From assembly GCF_900100705.1 (NCBI RefSeq), contig NZ_FNCH01000002.1, forward strand, positions 186,001 to 250,000: DNA of 64,000 nucleotides, read 5' to 3'. The translations under genes and the position numbers were made by a program. Below the pieces are notes generated by a model. It was not told the origin of the DNA, ran no database searches, and saw nothing but the letters and a program-made list of their open reading frames with translations. Source of the DNA: Pedobacter terrae (lineage in GTDB: Bacteria > Bacteroidota > Bacteroidia > Sphingobacteriales > Sphingobacteriaceae). Shown here in pieces: positions 36,697 to 44,456 of the stretch (the stretch's first letter is position 1; each line of letters opens with the position of its first letter).

Positions 36697-37659
36697 ATGC
36701 CTTGTCCTCACCGATACCTCGGCCTGCATCTGCCGGCATCCCTATTACCCGATTGGGAGATCGACCACCTTTTTATCGGAACCTTTAATCCCCTTTGGGA
36801 TCGGCCCAATGCACTCAATGCAGTATATTTCTATGGCCGGAGTGCTTATTTTTGGGATGCGGTAAGTATTTTTTTTGAAGACACAACCTATGCCTTTGAC
36901 CGCAACGACAGGCAGGCAATGGTGGATTTCTGCAAACGTCACAGGATGGGTTTTACCGATCTGATCTTATCGGTTGAAGATGCCGATCAGCAAAACCAGG
37001 ACCATCGGAAAAAAATCTATTCGGTAAAAGATGTTGATCTGGAAAGTTTTGATCAAATTGTATGGAATACAGATAACATTAAAGATTTTCTAGCTCAAAA
37101 AAGACCGGCAAACATTTATTTCACCCTGCTTTCCACGGATGGAAGATCGCTGTTTTCGCCCCAGATCTTAAAGATCGAACAGGAAGCTCTTCAACTGGGG
37201 ATCAATAACAGCCGTTTACATTCTCCCACAGGTGCCAGGCTTGGCAATGGAGTACCACGCCTGCATCAGCTTGTGGAACGCTGGAACATAGCCACCGGGT
37301 TGCCAAATGTGGATCTGGCCAGATATCTCTATGTCCAAAACGAGCCAAAAGAGAAAAAACCGCGAAAAAAAAAGTTGGCCAAACGCACTAGATTTTCTCA
37401 GAATGCTTCCGAAATCGAAATCCTGATTATGGGCCGTTACGGCCTAACCGTCAGTCCTGATGAACGCATAAACCTCTTTGATATGAACAGCAATACGCCA
37501 CTAAAAGCCCTCACCGTGATCAGGGATATTATCATTCCCTATATCAGCGTAACCTTCAACCACCAAATTGAGTTACACCACCCGACGGGAGCAAAAAACC
37601 CAAAGAATACGCGAACACTGGGTAAAGAGGTTTACACATTTTTACTCGAACACCAGTGA
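36697..37659 (+). CDS. Uracil-DNA-glycosylase-superfamily-like protein
   Basis: A 320-residue protein. HLFIGTFNPLWDRPN and AVYFYGRSAYFWDAV (residues 26-52) resemble the first glycosylase motif (G-x-x-P/N-x ... Y-Y-G-x-x-x-x-F-W) of the UDG superfamily. A lysine-rich linker (EKKPRKKKLAKRTRF, near 225) separates a C-terminal region that ends in a block with HHPTGAKNPKNTRT. I cannot name the subfamily. It lies 125 bases after the first glycosylase on the same strand. A DNA-base-removal role, possibly against phage modified bases, is an inference. Confidence 0.55.
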   Translation: MPCPHRYLGLHLPASLLPDWEIDHLFIGTFNPLWDRPNALNAVYFYGRSAYFWDAVSIFFEDTTYAFDRNDRQAMVDFCKRHRMGFTDLILSVEDADQQNQDHRKKIYSVKDVDLESFDQIVWNTDNIKDFLAQKRPANIYFTLLSTDGRSLFSPQILKIEQEALQLGINNSRLHSPTGARLGNGVPRLHQLVERWNIATGLPNVDLARYLYVQNEPKEKKPRKKKLAKRTRFSQNASEIEILIMGRYGLTVSPDERINLFDMNSNTPLKALTVIRDIIIPYISVTFNHQIELHHPTGAKNPKNTRTLGKEVYTFLLEHQ

Positions 37660-37843
37660 AGCCCCCATTCTAAGATTATATTAGAACTCAAATACTTATT
37701 TCAACTACCACATGACGCTTAAATAAGGACTTGCCTCGATTTAAAAACCAGGCTTAATCGTCCTAAGTAATTTTTTTTGCTGCTCAAAAGCTTGTATTTT
37801 AGGCTTATCGACCCTACTATAGTTTAGATATATGTTATAAACA

Positions 37844-39112
37844 ATGAAAGAATTCAAAAACACAGAAAAGCTGATCTTATATGAGGACAGTGAAGGAGGT
37901 AACCTCAAGATATTAAGGGAACGGAAAGAAGATGAGCAGAAAGAGAAGGTATTAATATATCAGTATCTTGACGGAAATATCCAATATGGATTCGAGGGAG
38001 AAAAAATTAAAGAGATTATTATCGAGGAGGCGGATGAGCTTCCGTCGTTTTTTAGCCAATATGGTTTTGGTTTTTCCGAAAAAACCGTAAACAACTTCTT
38101 CAGGTATTCCTTTGACCACCCAGAGGTTGATACCCTCATCATTGGTGGTCTCCCATCTATCCGGGAAGGCAATAAACTCAGGATAAATATTGATGAACTG
38201 GAAAAGCTGATCACTTCCATCAATCAAGAACAACGTGGTTGTAATGAAACTAAGAAAACGTTGGTCAAAAATATGATTGTGGATATTTTTCCCGAGGTGA
38301 ACTTTGATCGTGCTTCGGTTAACAGCAGCAAGGACATGGTTCTGCGAAACCTGAACGACAAGCTGATTGAGAAACTGACCGCCGAGGAGGTTCAACAGCT
38401 TGGGGAATTCTATGTCAAAGCAACCAGAAAGTTCAAGGCTGGTCACATCATTAAGAAGATAAATGCTGGGCTAATCAAAAATGCACAAATGTTGTCCCTC
38501 CAGGAGATAGTGCTCAAATACGAAAAACTGCTCAACGACAATCCTGCAGAGAGCGAATGGCAAAAGTTCTTCGATGAGTACATTACCCTATTTGACAGCA
38601 GGTATGTCCATAAAGTGAACTATAAGAATATTGCAACAGGTATTACAAAATACCCCGATTTGGTATTGGTGGACATCTATGGCTACATTGATTTCTACGA
38701 ATTAAAAAAAAGCGGCACAGAACTCATCCAGTTCGACAAGAGCCATAAAAGCTGGTTCTGGAGCAGGGATGTGTCGATGGTGATCTCTCAAGTTTCTGAC
38801 TATCTCCAAAAAGCAAAGGAGAATGCCCTTTCCTATGCCAAGGCAATAAAAGATGAGACCGAAACGGAAACAGAGCCAGGCCTTGAGGTAAATATAATCA
38901 ACCCCAGGGCAATTATCGTTATCGGCCATACAAAGGAGCTTAATACAGATAAGAAGCGTAATCAGTTCAAAAACCTAAGAGAAAGCCTAAAGGATATTGA
39001 GTTCGTTTTATATGATGAGCTATTAGAGCGACTAAAAAACCTTCTGGATTCCATAAAGATTGAAAATGAACATAAGCAGGCTTCTGTAGCACAACTACAG
39101 AAGCCTGCATGA
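37844..39112 (+). CDS. sduA: Shedu defence nuclease SduA (DUF4263)
   Basis: A 422-residue protein with the DUF4263 nuclease domain in its C-terminal half: LLNDNPAESEWQKFFDEY, then TGITKYPDLVLVDIYGYIDFYELKKSG (PD ... E-x-K catalytic signature near residues 270-290), then WSRDVSMVISQVSDYLQ. The N-terminal 200 residues are a variable sensor region with no recognised fold. SduA alone is sufficient for phage defence in the Shedu family. The 3' end of the coding region itself forms a perfect hairpin shared with the convergent neighbour. Confidence 0.88.
   Translation: MKEFKNTEKLILYEDSEGGNLKILRERKEDEQKEKVLIYQYLDGNIQYGFEGEKIKEIIIEEADELPSFFSQYGFGFSEKTVNNFFRYSFDHPEVDTLIIGGLPSIREGNKLRINIDELEKLITSINQEQRGCNETKKTLVKNMIVDIFPEVNFDRASVNSSKDMVLRNLNDKLIEKLTAEEVQQLGEFYVKATRKFKAGHIIKKINAGLIKNAQMLSLQEIVLKYEKLLNDNPAESEWQKFFDEYITLFDSRYVHKVNYKNIATGITKYPDLVLVDIYGYIDFYELKKSGTELIQFDKSHKSWFWSRDVSMVISQVSDYLQKAKENALSYAKAIKDETETETEPGLEVNIINPRAIIVIGHTKELNTDKKRNQFKNLRESLKDIEFVLYDELLERLKNLLDSIKIENEHKQASVAQLQKPA
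39076..39108. terminator. Perfect 14-bp hairpin between convergent genes
   Basis: GCAGGCTTCTGTAG, loop CACAA, CTACAGAAGCCTGC, lying inside the last codons of sduA and ending two bases before its stop is complete. The AlbA_2 gene on the other strand ends at 39114. It probably works as a bidirectional terminator, though no T-run follows on either side. Confidence 0.65.
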
Positions 39113-39113
39113 T

Positions 39114-40145
39114 CTAGAATTTATCGGGTGTCCTGCCGAGCGAAGCTTGAAGGGTACTCTCCCGTGTGGTGCCTAAGCGCTCCTGGCGTTCTGAAAAGAG
39201 TACATTTTCTTCCATTTGAACGAGCATCTGCCCGGTATTTGCCGCATTGCCCAAATCTACCCTGGCAAAGTCAATAGTATAGATAGAGGACTTGGCCGGC
39301 GAATGCTTGCCAGTGTAAGTCATGATGAAACGGATCTTCTTGCCCTTGGCATCAAGTTGATAGGGGTCAAACAAAATCCGCGCCCTGTGGGTGTTAACTA
39401 GTCCAAAATGCAGTTTGCTGATTTCATAGTTTTTAGAATTGTTAGTGAACTCACTTGTGTCGTCAAAATAGCCCGGATCGGTCATTAACCTTACGGTAAT
39501 ATCCTCTTCATTTTGCATCTGAGTAAAATTGAACATGAAGCAGGTGATATCCATGTAATATAGCGATTGTCCAGTTAACAACCCTGCCCGATCTATTTTA
39601 ACGTACCCCTCGATGTTGGGATATGAGATCCTTCTGAAAAGAGCTTCAATAAAATAATGCGGGGCGGGCTTGGTCTGGCCATCCAGGCGCACAAAATAGG
39701 TGTTGTCAAATTGATGCGGCTTATATGGGCTGGATTCTACCTCGATTACATACAAGTTTTCATTTGCGCCCTGCTGAAGCACGGCCACCCTGATTCCCGT
39801 GGGAAGTGGGCTGATACTGTCTGATATCTTATTGATAAGCCAGTCTTTTTCTTTATATTCAGGAACCGGAGCCAAGGCACCAATAAATTTCTTTTCCTTG
39901 GTAACCGGATCGGCAACCCCTAGCGGCGCGCCCCAGATCACTAATCCCCCGTCTGAATTGAGCATCCCACATACCGCGCGGATAACCCCTTTAATATTTT
40001 CCTTGAAATTGCCATGGGTAGCAGAAAAAGCTTTGAATTCAATGGTATTGCTTTCACCATGTTCATTGATAAAAAAATCTGCAACATCTTTATACTGCAG
40101 GTCCTGAAGGCTTTTGCCCAGGATAACTTTTGAAAATTCTGTCAT
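39114..40145 (-). CDS. AlbA_2 (Schlafen-like) nucleic-acid-binding domain protein
   Basis: A 343-residue protein. Residues 25-165 are an AlbA_2 domain: ESNTIEFKAFSATHGNF, then VCGMLNSDGGLVIWGAPLG, then NLYVIEVESSPYKPHQFDNTYFVRLDGQTKPA. The C-terminal 170 residues are unrecognised and beta-rich. The family binds nucleic acid, and some members act as nucleases or regulators in defence. It is convergent with sduA and separated from the GHKL gene by a strong terminator, so it is probably transcribed alone. Confidence 0.78.
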   Translation of the reverse strand: MTEFSKVILGKSLQDLQYKDVADFFINEHGESNTIEFKAFSATHGNFKENIKGVIRAVCGMLNSDGGLVIWGAPLGVADPVTKEKKFIGALAPVPEYKEKDWLINKISDSISPLPTGIRVAVLQQGANENLYVIEVESSPYKPHQFDNTYFVRLDGQTKPAPHYFIEALFRRISYPNIEGYVKIDRAGLLTGQSLYYMDITCFMFNFTQMQNEEDITVRLMTDPGYFDDTSEFTNNSKNYEISKLHFGLVNTHRARILFDPYQLDAKGKKIRFIMTYTGKHSPAKSSIYTIDFARVDLGNAANTGQMLVQMEENVLFSERQERLGTTRESTLQASLGRTPDKF

Positions 40146-40304
40146 TGCGTTAATTTATAGTTGGTAATAATATTCTATCAGATCAAAATCCCCCATGGCT
40201 GTAACTTCATTACAATTGTAATTATAAGGTATCCAGGTGCATGTTGATGATTATAGAGACTTATAGCTCCATGCTAGCTGATGGAATTATCGGTTGATTT
40301 TGGA

Positions 40305-40340
40305 AATAAGGCCGTGCTGCCAATTCAGCACGGCCTTATT
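40305..40340 (-). terminator. Strong Rho-independent terminator after the GHKL ATPase gene
   Basis: A perfect 15-bp stem (AATAAGGCCGTGCTG / CAGCACGGCCTTATT) with a 6-base loop lies 15 bases beyond the stop of the MORC-like gene, followed on the minus strand by TTATTTCC. Confidence 0.85.
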
Positions 40341-40354
40341 GGGTCCATTCACCA

Positions 40355-42193
40355 CTAACCAATATTGACCTCGTTTCTCTTTTTAAGATAGGCGGCGGTA
40401 AATTTGCCCCAGTCCTCCCGAAGCTCTATGTAGGCGTCTTCCGGATCTTCATGCATATTTTCGGCCTTCGCGTAGGCAAAGAATAACAGATCTATTCCCG
40501 CAAGGGCCTTTTCAAACAAATGCGTAATCTGTTCGGGTTCCATTTCCGAAACATCCCGTTGCGCGGCCTCTTTAATCTGGTTATAAACTTCACGTATAAA
40601 CGGGTGGCGTTTATTGATCTTAACTACTACCGTACGGTTAAGGTGCTCGATATCCAATAGACCTTTGCCGGCCCACTCCATTTCCAGCGCAACCATAGGT
40701 TTTTGCTGTGTCTGTAGGGCAAACTCCTCCTGTTTATCCTGCTCCTTGATCCCGAGGGTTTCGGCGATTTCAACAAGCCTATTGAACTCGGCGTCCGGCG
40801 CAACGGATTCACCAGCCCTGCCCGTTGGCATACTTGGATTGGATGCCTGCACAGTCTCCTCACTGACCGTTCTGCCACCACTGAAATCATCTGGTGTCGC
40901 CTCTGCGGTGACTGTTTTGGTCTCGGCCCATACCTGCCTGATCCTTTTTCTAGCGGCCTTAACAGGCTTGTTCAGGATTTCCTTTAGTTCTTTCTTAAGT
41001 TTCTCTACAGGCTCAACCCCTCTTTTGATGTGACGGACCTGAAAATATTCGTCCAGGCCTGGCGGAAAGGAGACCTCGATCGCAATATGCCTATCCAGAT
41101 AACTGTTTCTATCCAGGTTATCCGCCTGTATCAGGTGGGGTACTTTCGTATAACTGATTTCCCTGTCATATCTCAGGAAACTGATCTTACCCTGGTTATC
41201 CGGAATGTGAAGACGCTTAAACTGGTTATCACCAATTGGCCCCTTGACCCCACCTCCACCTTCGATCAGCCTGGTGATCTGAGGAGTCATATATACCCCC
41301 CATTGTACAACATGTCCATCTATCTTAAGTTCACCATTTTCAACGAACTCACCTTTCATCGGCTCCCCATGGGCCAGAGCTTCCGCTTCCGTATTTTCAA
41401 TCTGAAAAGATGGATCGTAGGGTTTCAGCTCCTGAGCCCCAAAAAGTTGACTTTCCTTGCTGGGCAGGAAGATCTTCAATCCTTTATCAATATAACGGCG
41501 ATAGGTCCTGGCCAAAAAGTAATCCAGGCCCGATATCTTTTCATCGGCCGACTCGGTATAGGCCTTATCCTCATTCATCCGGTCAATATTCCTCCAAACG
41601 ATAAGCGTCCCGCTGTTAAAATCCTCCATCAGCTTTTGGTAGTCTTTGGGAAACCCATCAACCTCGCGGTAGCTGTAACTTACCTGGGTCTGGTTTTTGA
41701 TCTCATCCAAATCCAGGTAGGTCATGAAAACCTTTTTTTCCCTGTTATTGGATCCAGTCCTGGGAAGAAAGGTTTCACCTGTATCGTCCACTTCCAAAAA
41801 CGCTGGCCTGGTATAGATCTCCAGCCTTTTGGCCTGACTGATCGAGGCCAGCTTAAATCCGACACCGAACCGCCCAATGCCTTCCCGGCTATTGTAACGT
41901 GTACTGAAGCCAATGGTAAGCACATTGGCAAGGATGGTAGCGGTAATCCCCTGCCCATCATCGGCAACGGCAAGCGAGGTAATCTCTCTTTTGGGTTTTG
42001 GCGACTTTCCCCGTTTAACGGATTCGAAGTTCCAACCGAAACGGATCTTCCGGGCACCTGCCTGGATAGAGTTGTCAACGATTTCACCGATGGCATCATT
42101 GAAATTATATCCACCGTCGCGGAAACTTTGTAGGGCGGTATCCGCCCTAACAAGTTCTGCTGTTTTTGTATTTAAATTATTTTGAATATCCAT
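40355..42193 (-). CDS. MORC-like GHKL ATPase
   Basis: A 612-residue protein with a full GHKL (Hsp90/MutL/MORC) ATPase module at the N-terminus: motif I AIGEIVDNSIQAGA near residue 35, motif II VADDGQGI near 75, motif III REGIGRFGVGFKLAS near 100. The middle part (about 150-420) resembles the transducer domain. The C-terminal 200 residues are acidic and helical (EMEPEQITHLFEKAL). Bacterial MORC-like ATPases are known from restriction-associated loci and may act as ATP-driven DNA clamps. It is preceded by a 206-residue HTH-like gene 20 bases upstream, probably its operon partner. Confidence 0.83.
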   Translation of the reverse strand: MDIQNNLNTKTAELVRADTALQSFRDGGYNFNDAIGEIVDNSIQAGARKIRFGWNFESVKRGKSPKPKREITSLAVADDGQGITATILANVLTIGFSTRYNSREGIGRFGVGFKLASISQAKRLEIYTRPAFLEVDDTGETFLPRTGSNNREKKVFMTYLDLDEIKNQTQVSYSYREVDGFPKDYQKLMEDFNSGTLIVWRNIDRMNEDKAYTESADEKISGLDYFLARTYRRYIDKGLKIFLPSKESQLFGAQELKPYDPSFQIENTEAEALAHGEPMKGEFVENGELKIDGHVVQWGVYMTPQITRLIEGGGGVKGPIGDNQFKRLHIPDNQGKISFLRYDREISYTKVPHLIQADNLDRNSYLDRHIAIEVSFPPGLDEYFQVRHIKRGVEPVEKLKKELKEILNKPVKAARKRIRQVWAETKTVTAEATPDDFSGGRTVSEETVQASNPSMPTGRAGESVAPDAEFNRLVEIAETLGIKEQDKQEEFALQTQQKPMVALEMEWAGKGLLDIEHLNRTVVVKINKRHPFIREVYNQIKEAAQRDVSEMEPEQITHLFEKALAGIDLLFFAYAKAENMHEDPEDAYIELREDWGKFTAAYLKKRNEVNIG

Positions 42194-42213
42194 TAGTTCA
42201 AGATTTTTAAGCC

Positions 42214-42834
42214 TTAGGCGGCTTTGATGAGGGAAAGATGTCCTTTAACGATGTCTTTTAAAAAGTCTACCAGGTCTGCTTCAGCAGAATGGATCATCAG
42301 TATAAAAAAGGCCTCCCTGAAACCGGCAGTTTCGTACAGCACAGTCTTTACATCAACAATGATGTTTCTATACTGCCTGAGCCCGACCCCTAAATACTGC
42401 TGCGCGGCAGCTTCATTGTCATTTCCGGAAACCTTCAGGTAAAAAGCAATCATCTGACGGGCAGTTAACTTCCCAAAAGCCGATTTTACCGTTTTCAGTG
42501 ATAGCTTAAAATTGTAGTTCAATGAAGGGGCTGGATGACTATGTACTTCTTGGTTACGGAGAAATTCACCTACCCCCTTGCTTTGGTTGCTATCAGGATC
42601 GTACCTTTGTCCAGCTTTGCGCTTGCCATCCCTGAATAGGTCTTCAGCCAGCTTTTTACCAATAGCCTTTCTCGCAAAAGGCAGTAAAATCCGGTCCTGG
42701 GCATATTCCAGGGCCTCAAGATTGAAATTTGATTTCGTGCGTGCACGTTTCTGCTGTAAAATGGCATAGGCCACCCAGTCAATTTGCTCATTAGTTGAGG
42801 GGATAGAGCTCGCCCCATTTTCTAAACTTTTCAT
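42214..42834 (-). CDS. HTH-like partner protein of the MORC-like ATPase
   Basis: A 206-residue soluble protein. Residues 110-170 (KLTARQMIAFYLKVSGNDNE, then AAAQQYLGVGLRQYRNIIVDV) read like a sigma-region-4/LuxR-type helix-turn-helix: L-T-x-R-Q, a helix, an A-A-Q-Q-Y-L-G turn and a recognition helix. The N-terminal part is helical and basic (QQKRARTKSN, FRDGKRKAGQRYD). It is the first gene of a two-gene operon with the GHKL ATPase (20-base gap). It may recruit the ATPase to DNA or regulate the pair. Confidence 0.6.
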   Translation of the reverse strand: MKSLENGASSIPSTNEQIDWVAYAILQQKRARTKSNFNLEALEYAQDRILLPFARKAIGKKLAEDLFRDGKRKAGQRYDPDSNQSKGVGEFLRNQEVHSHPAPSLNYNFKLSLKTVKSAFGKLTARQMIAFYLKVSGNDNEAAAQQYLGVGLRQYRNIIVDVKTVLYETAGFREAFFILMIHSAEADLVDFLKDIVKGHLSLIKAA

Positions 42835-42987
42835 AAACCAATGTTTAAATGATGTAAGCGCAATGCCGACACCACCGATGTTTTATGTTCAAGGCTAAAA
42901 CCGATAGATGCGTTCTGATCAGCCAGCCTTCATTTATCATGGGATGAAAAGTTTTCCTGCGGAAAGAAATAATTAAAATATTTTTTT

Positions 42988-43206
42988 TTAGTAGGTAAAA
43001 AGCTCTGCCGTTGAAATCTCAAGCCCTTCTGCCAATGCATGAATCGTAGAGAGTGTAATATTAACCTTACCCTGCTCAATCCGCTGCACTTGGCTATATT
43101 CCAGGTTTGACCTGCTTGCGAGTTTGCGGATACTTAAATCCTTACTGACCCTTAGCTTCTGCAGGTGGCTACCAAAATCCTGCTTTATTTTTTCCTTCTT
43201 GTCCAT
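42988..43206 (-). CDS. Small XRE-family regulator
   Basis: A 72-residue protein that is a complete XRE HTH: LQKLRVSKDLSIRKLASRSN, LEYSQVQRIEQGKVNITLST, IHALAEGLEISTAELF. It lies 153 bases upstream of the MORC/HTH pair in the same direction and may regulate it, or the island as a whole. Confidence 0.82.
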   Translation of the reverse strand: MDKKEKIKQDFGSHLQKLRVSKDLSIRKLASRSNLEYSQVQRIEQGKVNITLSTIHALAEGLEISTAELFTY

Positions 43207-43638
43207 CTATTCATCTTAGGGGAAAGATGCGGGGATTGCGGAAATAAATTGACGTATGATCATATATCATTTGGCGATGTTTACAACCTGATTTCTTCAT
43301 TACGAATGCATATCGGTTTGGTTTAAGTTTTTCAGGCACGAGCCTTTAGTAGCGTAGAGCAAACATTTTTATTTCAAATTTCTTCTGTGAGTGCTGTTGC
43401 TATAGCTTATCTTAGGCAGACCAAACGCCTTAGGAAGAAGTCGAACAGCTATCCAAATTAAAGCCTGTATTGTTTGGCCATCTGATCTATAATTGCTAAC
43501 GAAGCTTTGATAGACATTTATCACGGAAACGGTTGGAACTTATCGTGACCAATGAAAATATTATTTAGTACTTACAACCTCAGAGTCCACCATGATTTGA
43601 CTTCTCCACCAAAGTCACAATGTTTTCAACATTTTATA
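43207..43638. other. Divergent intergenic region, no gene seen
   Basis: About 430 bases separating the defence island (minus strand) from the imu cassette (plus strand). There is no convincing open frame. The imu promoter begins at its right end. Confidence 0.45.
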
Positions 43639-43714
43639 TTTTGCTAACAATTTTAGCTTTATGTTTGTTGTTTAGTTTATAAAAGCTAAAATAAATAGCA
43701 TAAAATTAGTTAGC
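43639..43714 (+). promoter_or_regulatory. imuA promoter with repeated GCTAA/TTAGC half-sites (likely SOS-type operator)
   Basis: A Bacteroidetes -7 element TATGTTTG (43660-43667) is preceded by TTTTG (43639-43643). Around it are five GCTAA/TTAGC-type half-sites: GCTAAC at 43643, TTAGC near 43653, GCTAAA at 43685, TAGC near 43696, and TTAGC at 43710, arranged as inverted repeats (GCTAA-N5-TTAGC between the -33 and -7 elements). This is the layout expected of a repressor operator. The imu cassette is DNA-damage inducible in other bacteria. Which repressor binds here is unknown. Confidence 0.6.
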
Positions 43715-43718
43715 AGTC

Positions 43719-44456
43719 ATGGATGGTAAAAGGGAGTTATTTCAAAAATTGCAGCAGGATATCCTTTTGTGGCAGGGCTTCAAGCCTCTGTCCGCCGGCA
43801 AGGCTGAACGTATCGGTCTTGGGGAAATAGAAGACGCCTTTCCGGGAAACGTATTCCCCAAGAAGGCCATCCATGAATTTATCACCATACTTCCCGAACA
43901 CTCGGCGGCAAGTGATGGCTTTATCGCAGGCCTGCTGGCAGTGCTGATGGAAAACGGCGCGGCATGCGTATGGGCAAGTACGTCCAGAAAACTCTTCCCC
44001 GCATCGCTTAGTCATTTCAACGTAGAGCCCGAGCGCATTATCTTCATGGATGTTAAAACTGAAAAGGAAGTACTGTGGATCACAGAGGAAGCACTCAAAT
44101 GTGAAGGGCTTGCCGCCGTTGTCGCGGAAGTGAATTCCTTGAGCCTGATCGAGTCCAGAAGATTACAGCTTGCAGTTGAGGCCAGTGGCGTAACAGGCTT
44201 TATCCTTAGAAAAGATGAGAATAAAACTTCTAGTACGGTAGCCACGGCAAGATGGAGAATAAGCCCGCTGCCTTCGGTTACAGAAGACGGCATGCCTGGG
44301 CTGGGATTTCCCCGCTGGCAGGTAGAGCTGTTGAAGGTGAGAAATGGCAACCCAGGCAGTTTCGTTTTGGAGTGGGCTGGCGAAAGATTCGAGGAAGTAA
44401 AAAAGGCCAAAAAACAGCCTGTTTGGGCAGGCGCTGAGGGAAGGCAGATTGGATGA
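43719..44456 (+). CDS. imuA: ImuA, RecA-like protein of the mutagenesis cassette
   Basis: A 245-residue RecA-fold protein that supports translesion synthesis by ImuB and DnaE2. The core strands are visible (GFIAGLLAVLMENGAACVWA, then PERIIFMDV, then GLAAVVAEVNSLSLIESRRLQ), but no Walker A G-x-x-x-x-G-K-T is present, as is normal for ImuA. The start is the ATG right after the dyad-rich promoter. It overlaps imuB by 4 bases (ATGA), indicating coupled translation. Confidence 0.88.
   Translation: MDGKRELFQKLQQDILLWQGFKPLSAGKAERIGLGEIEDAFPGNVFPKKAIHEFITILPEHSAASDGFIAGLLAVLMENGAACVWASTSRKLFPASLSHFNVEPERIIFMDVKTEKEVLWITEEALKCEGLAAVVAEVNSLSLIESRRLQLAVEASGVTGFILRKDENKTSSTVATARWRISPLPSVTEDGMPGLGFPRWQVELLKVRNGNPGSFVLEWAGERFEEVKKAKKQPVWAGAEGRQIG

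Noticed and set aside
41030..42133. Long plus-strand ORF of 367 codons opposite the GHKL ATPase gene
   Set aside because: It is a shadow frame: the minus strand encodes the full set of GHKL motifs with correct spacing, while this frame has no protein-like motif.
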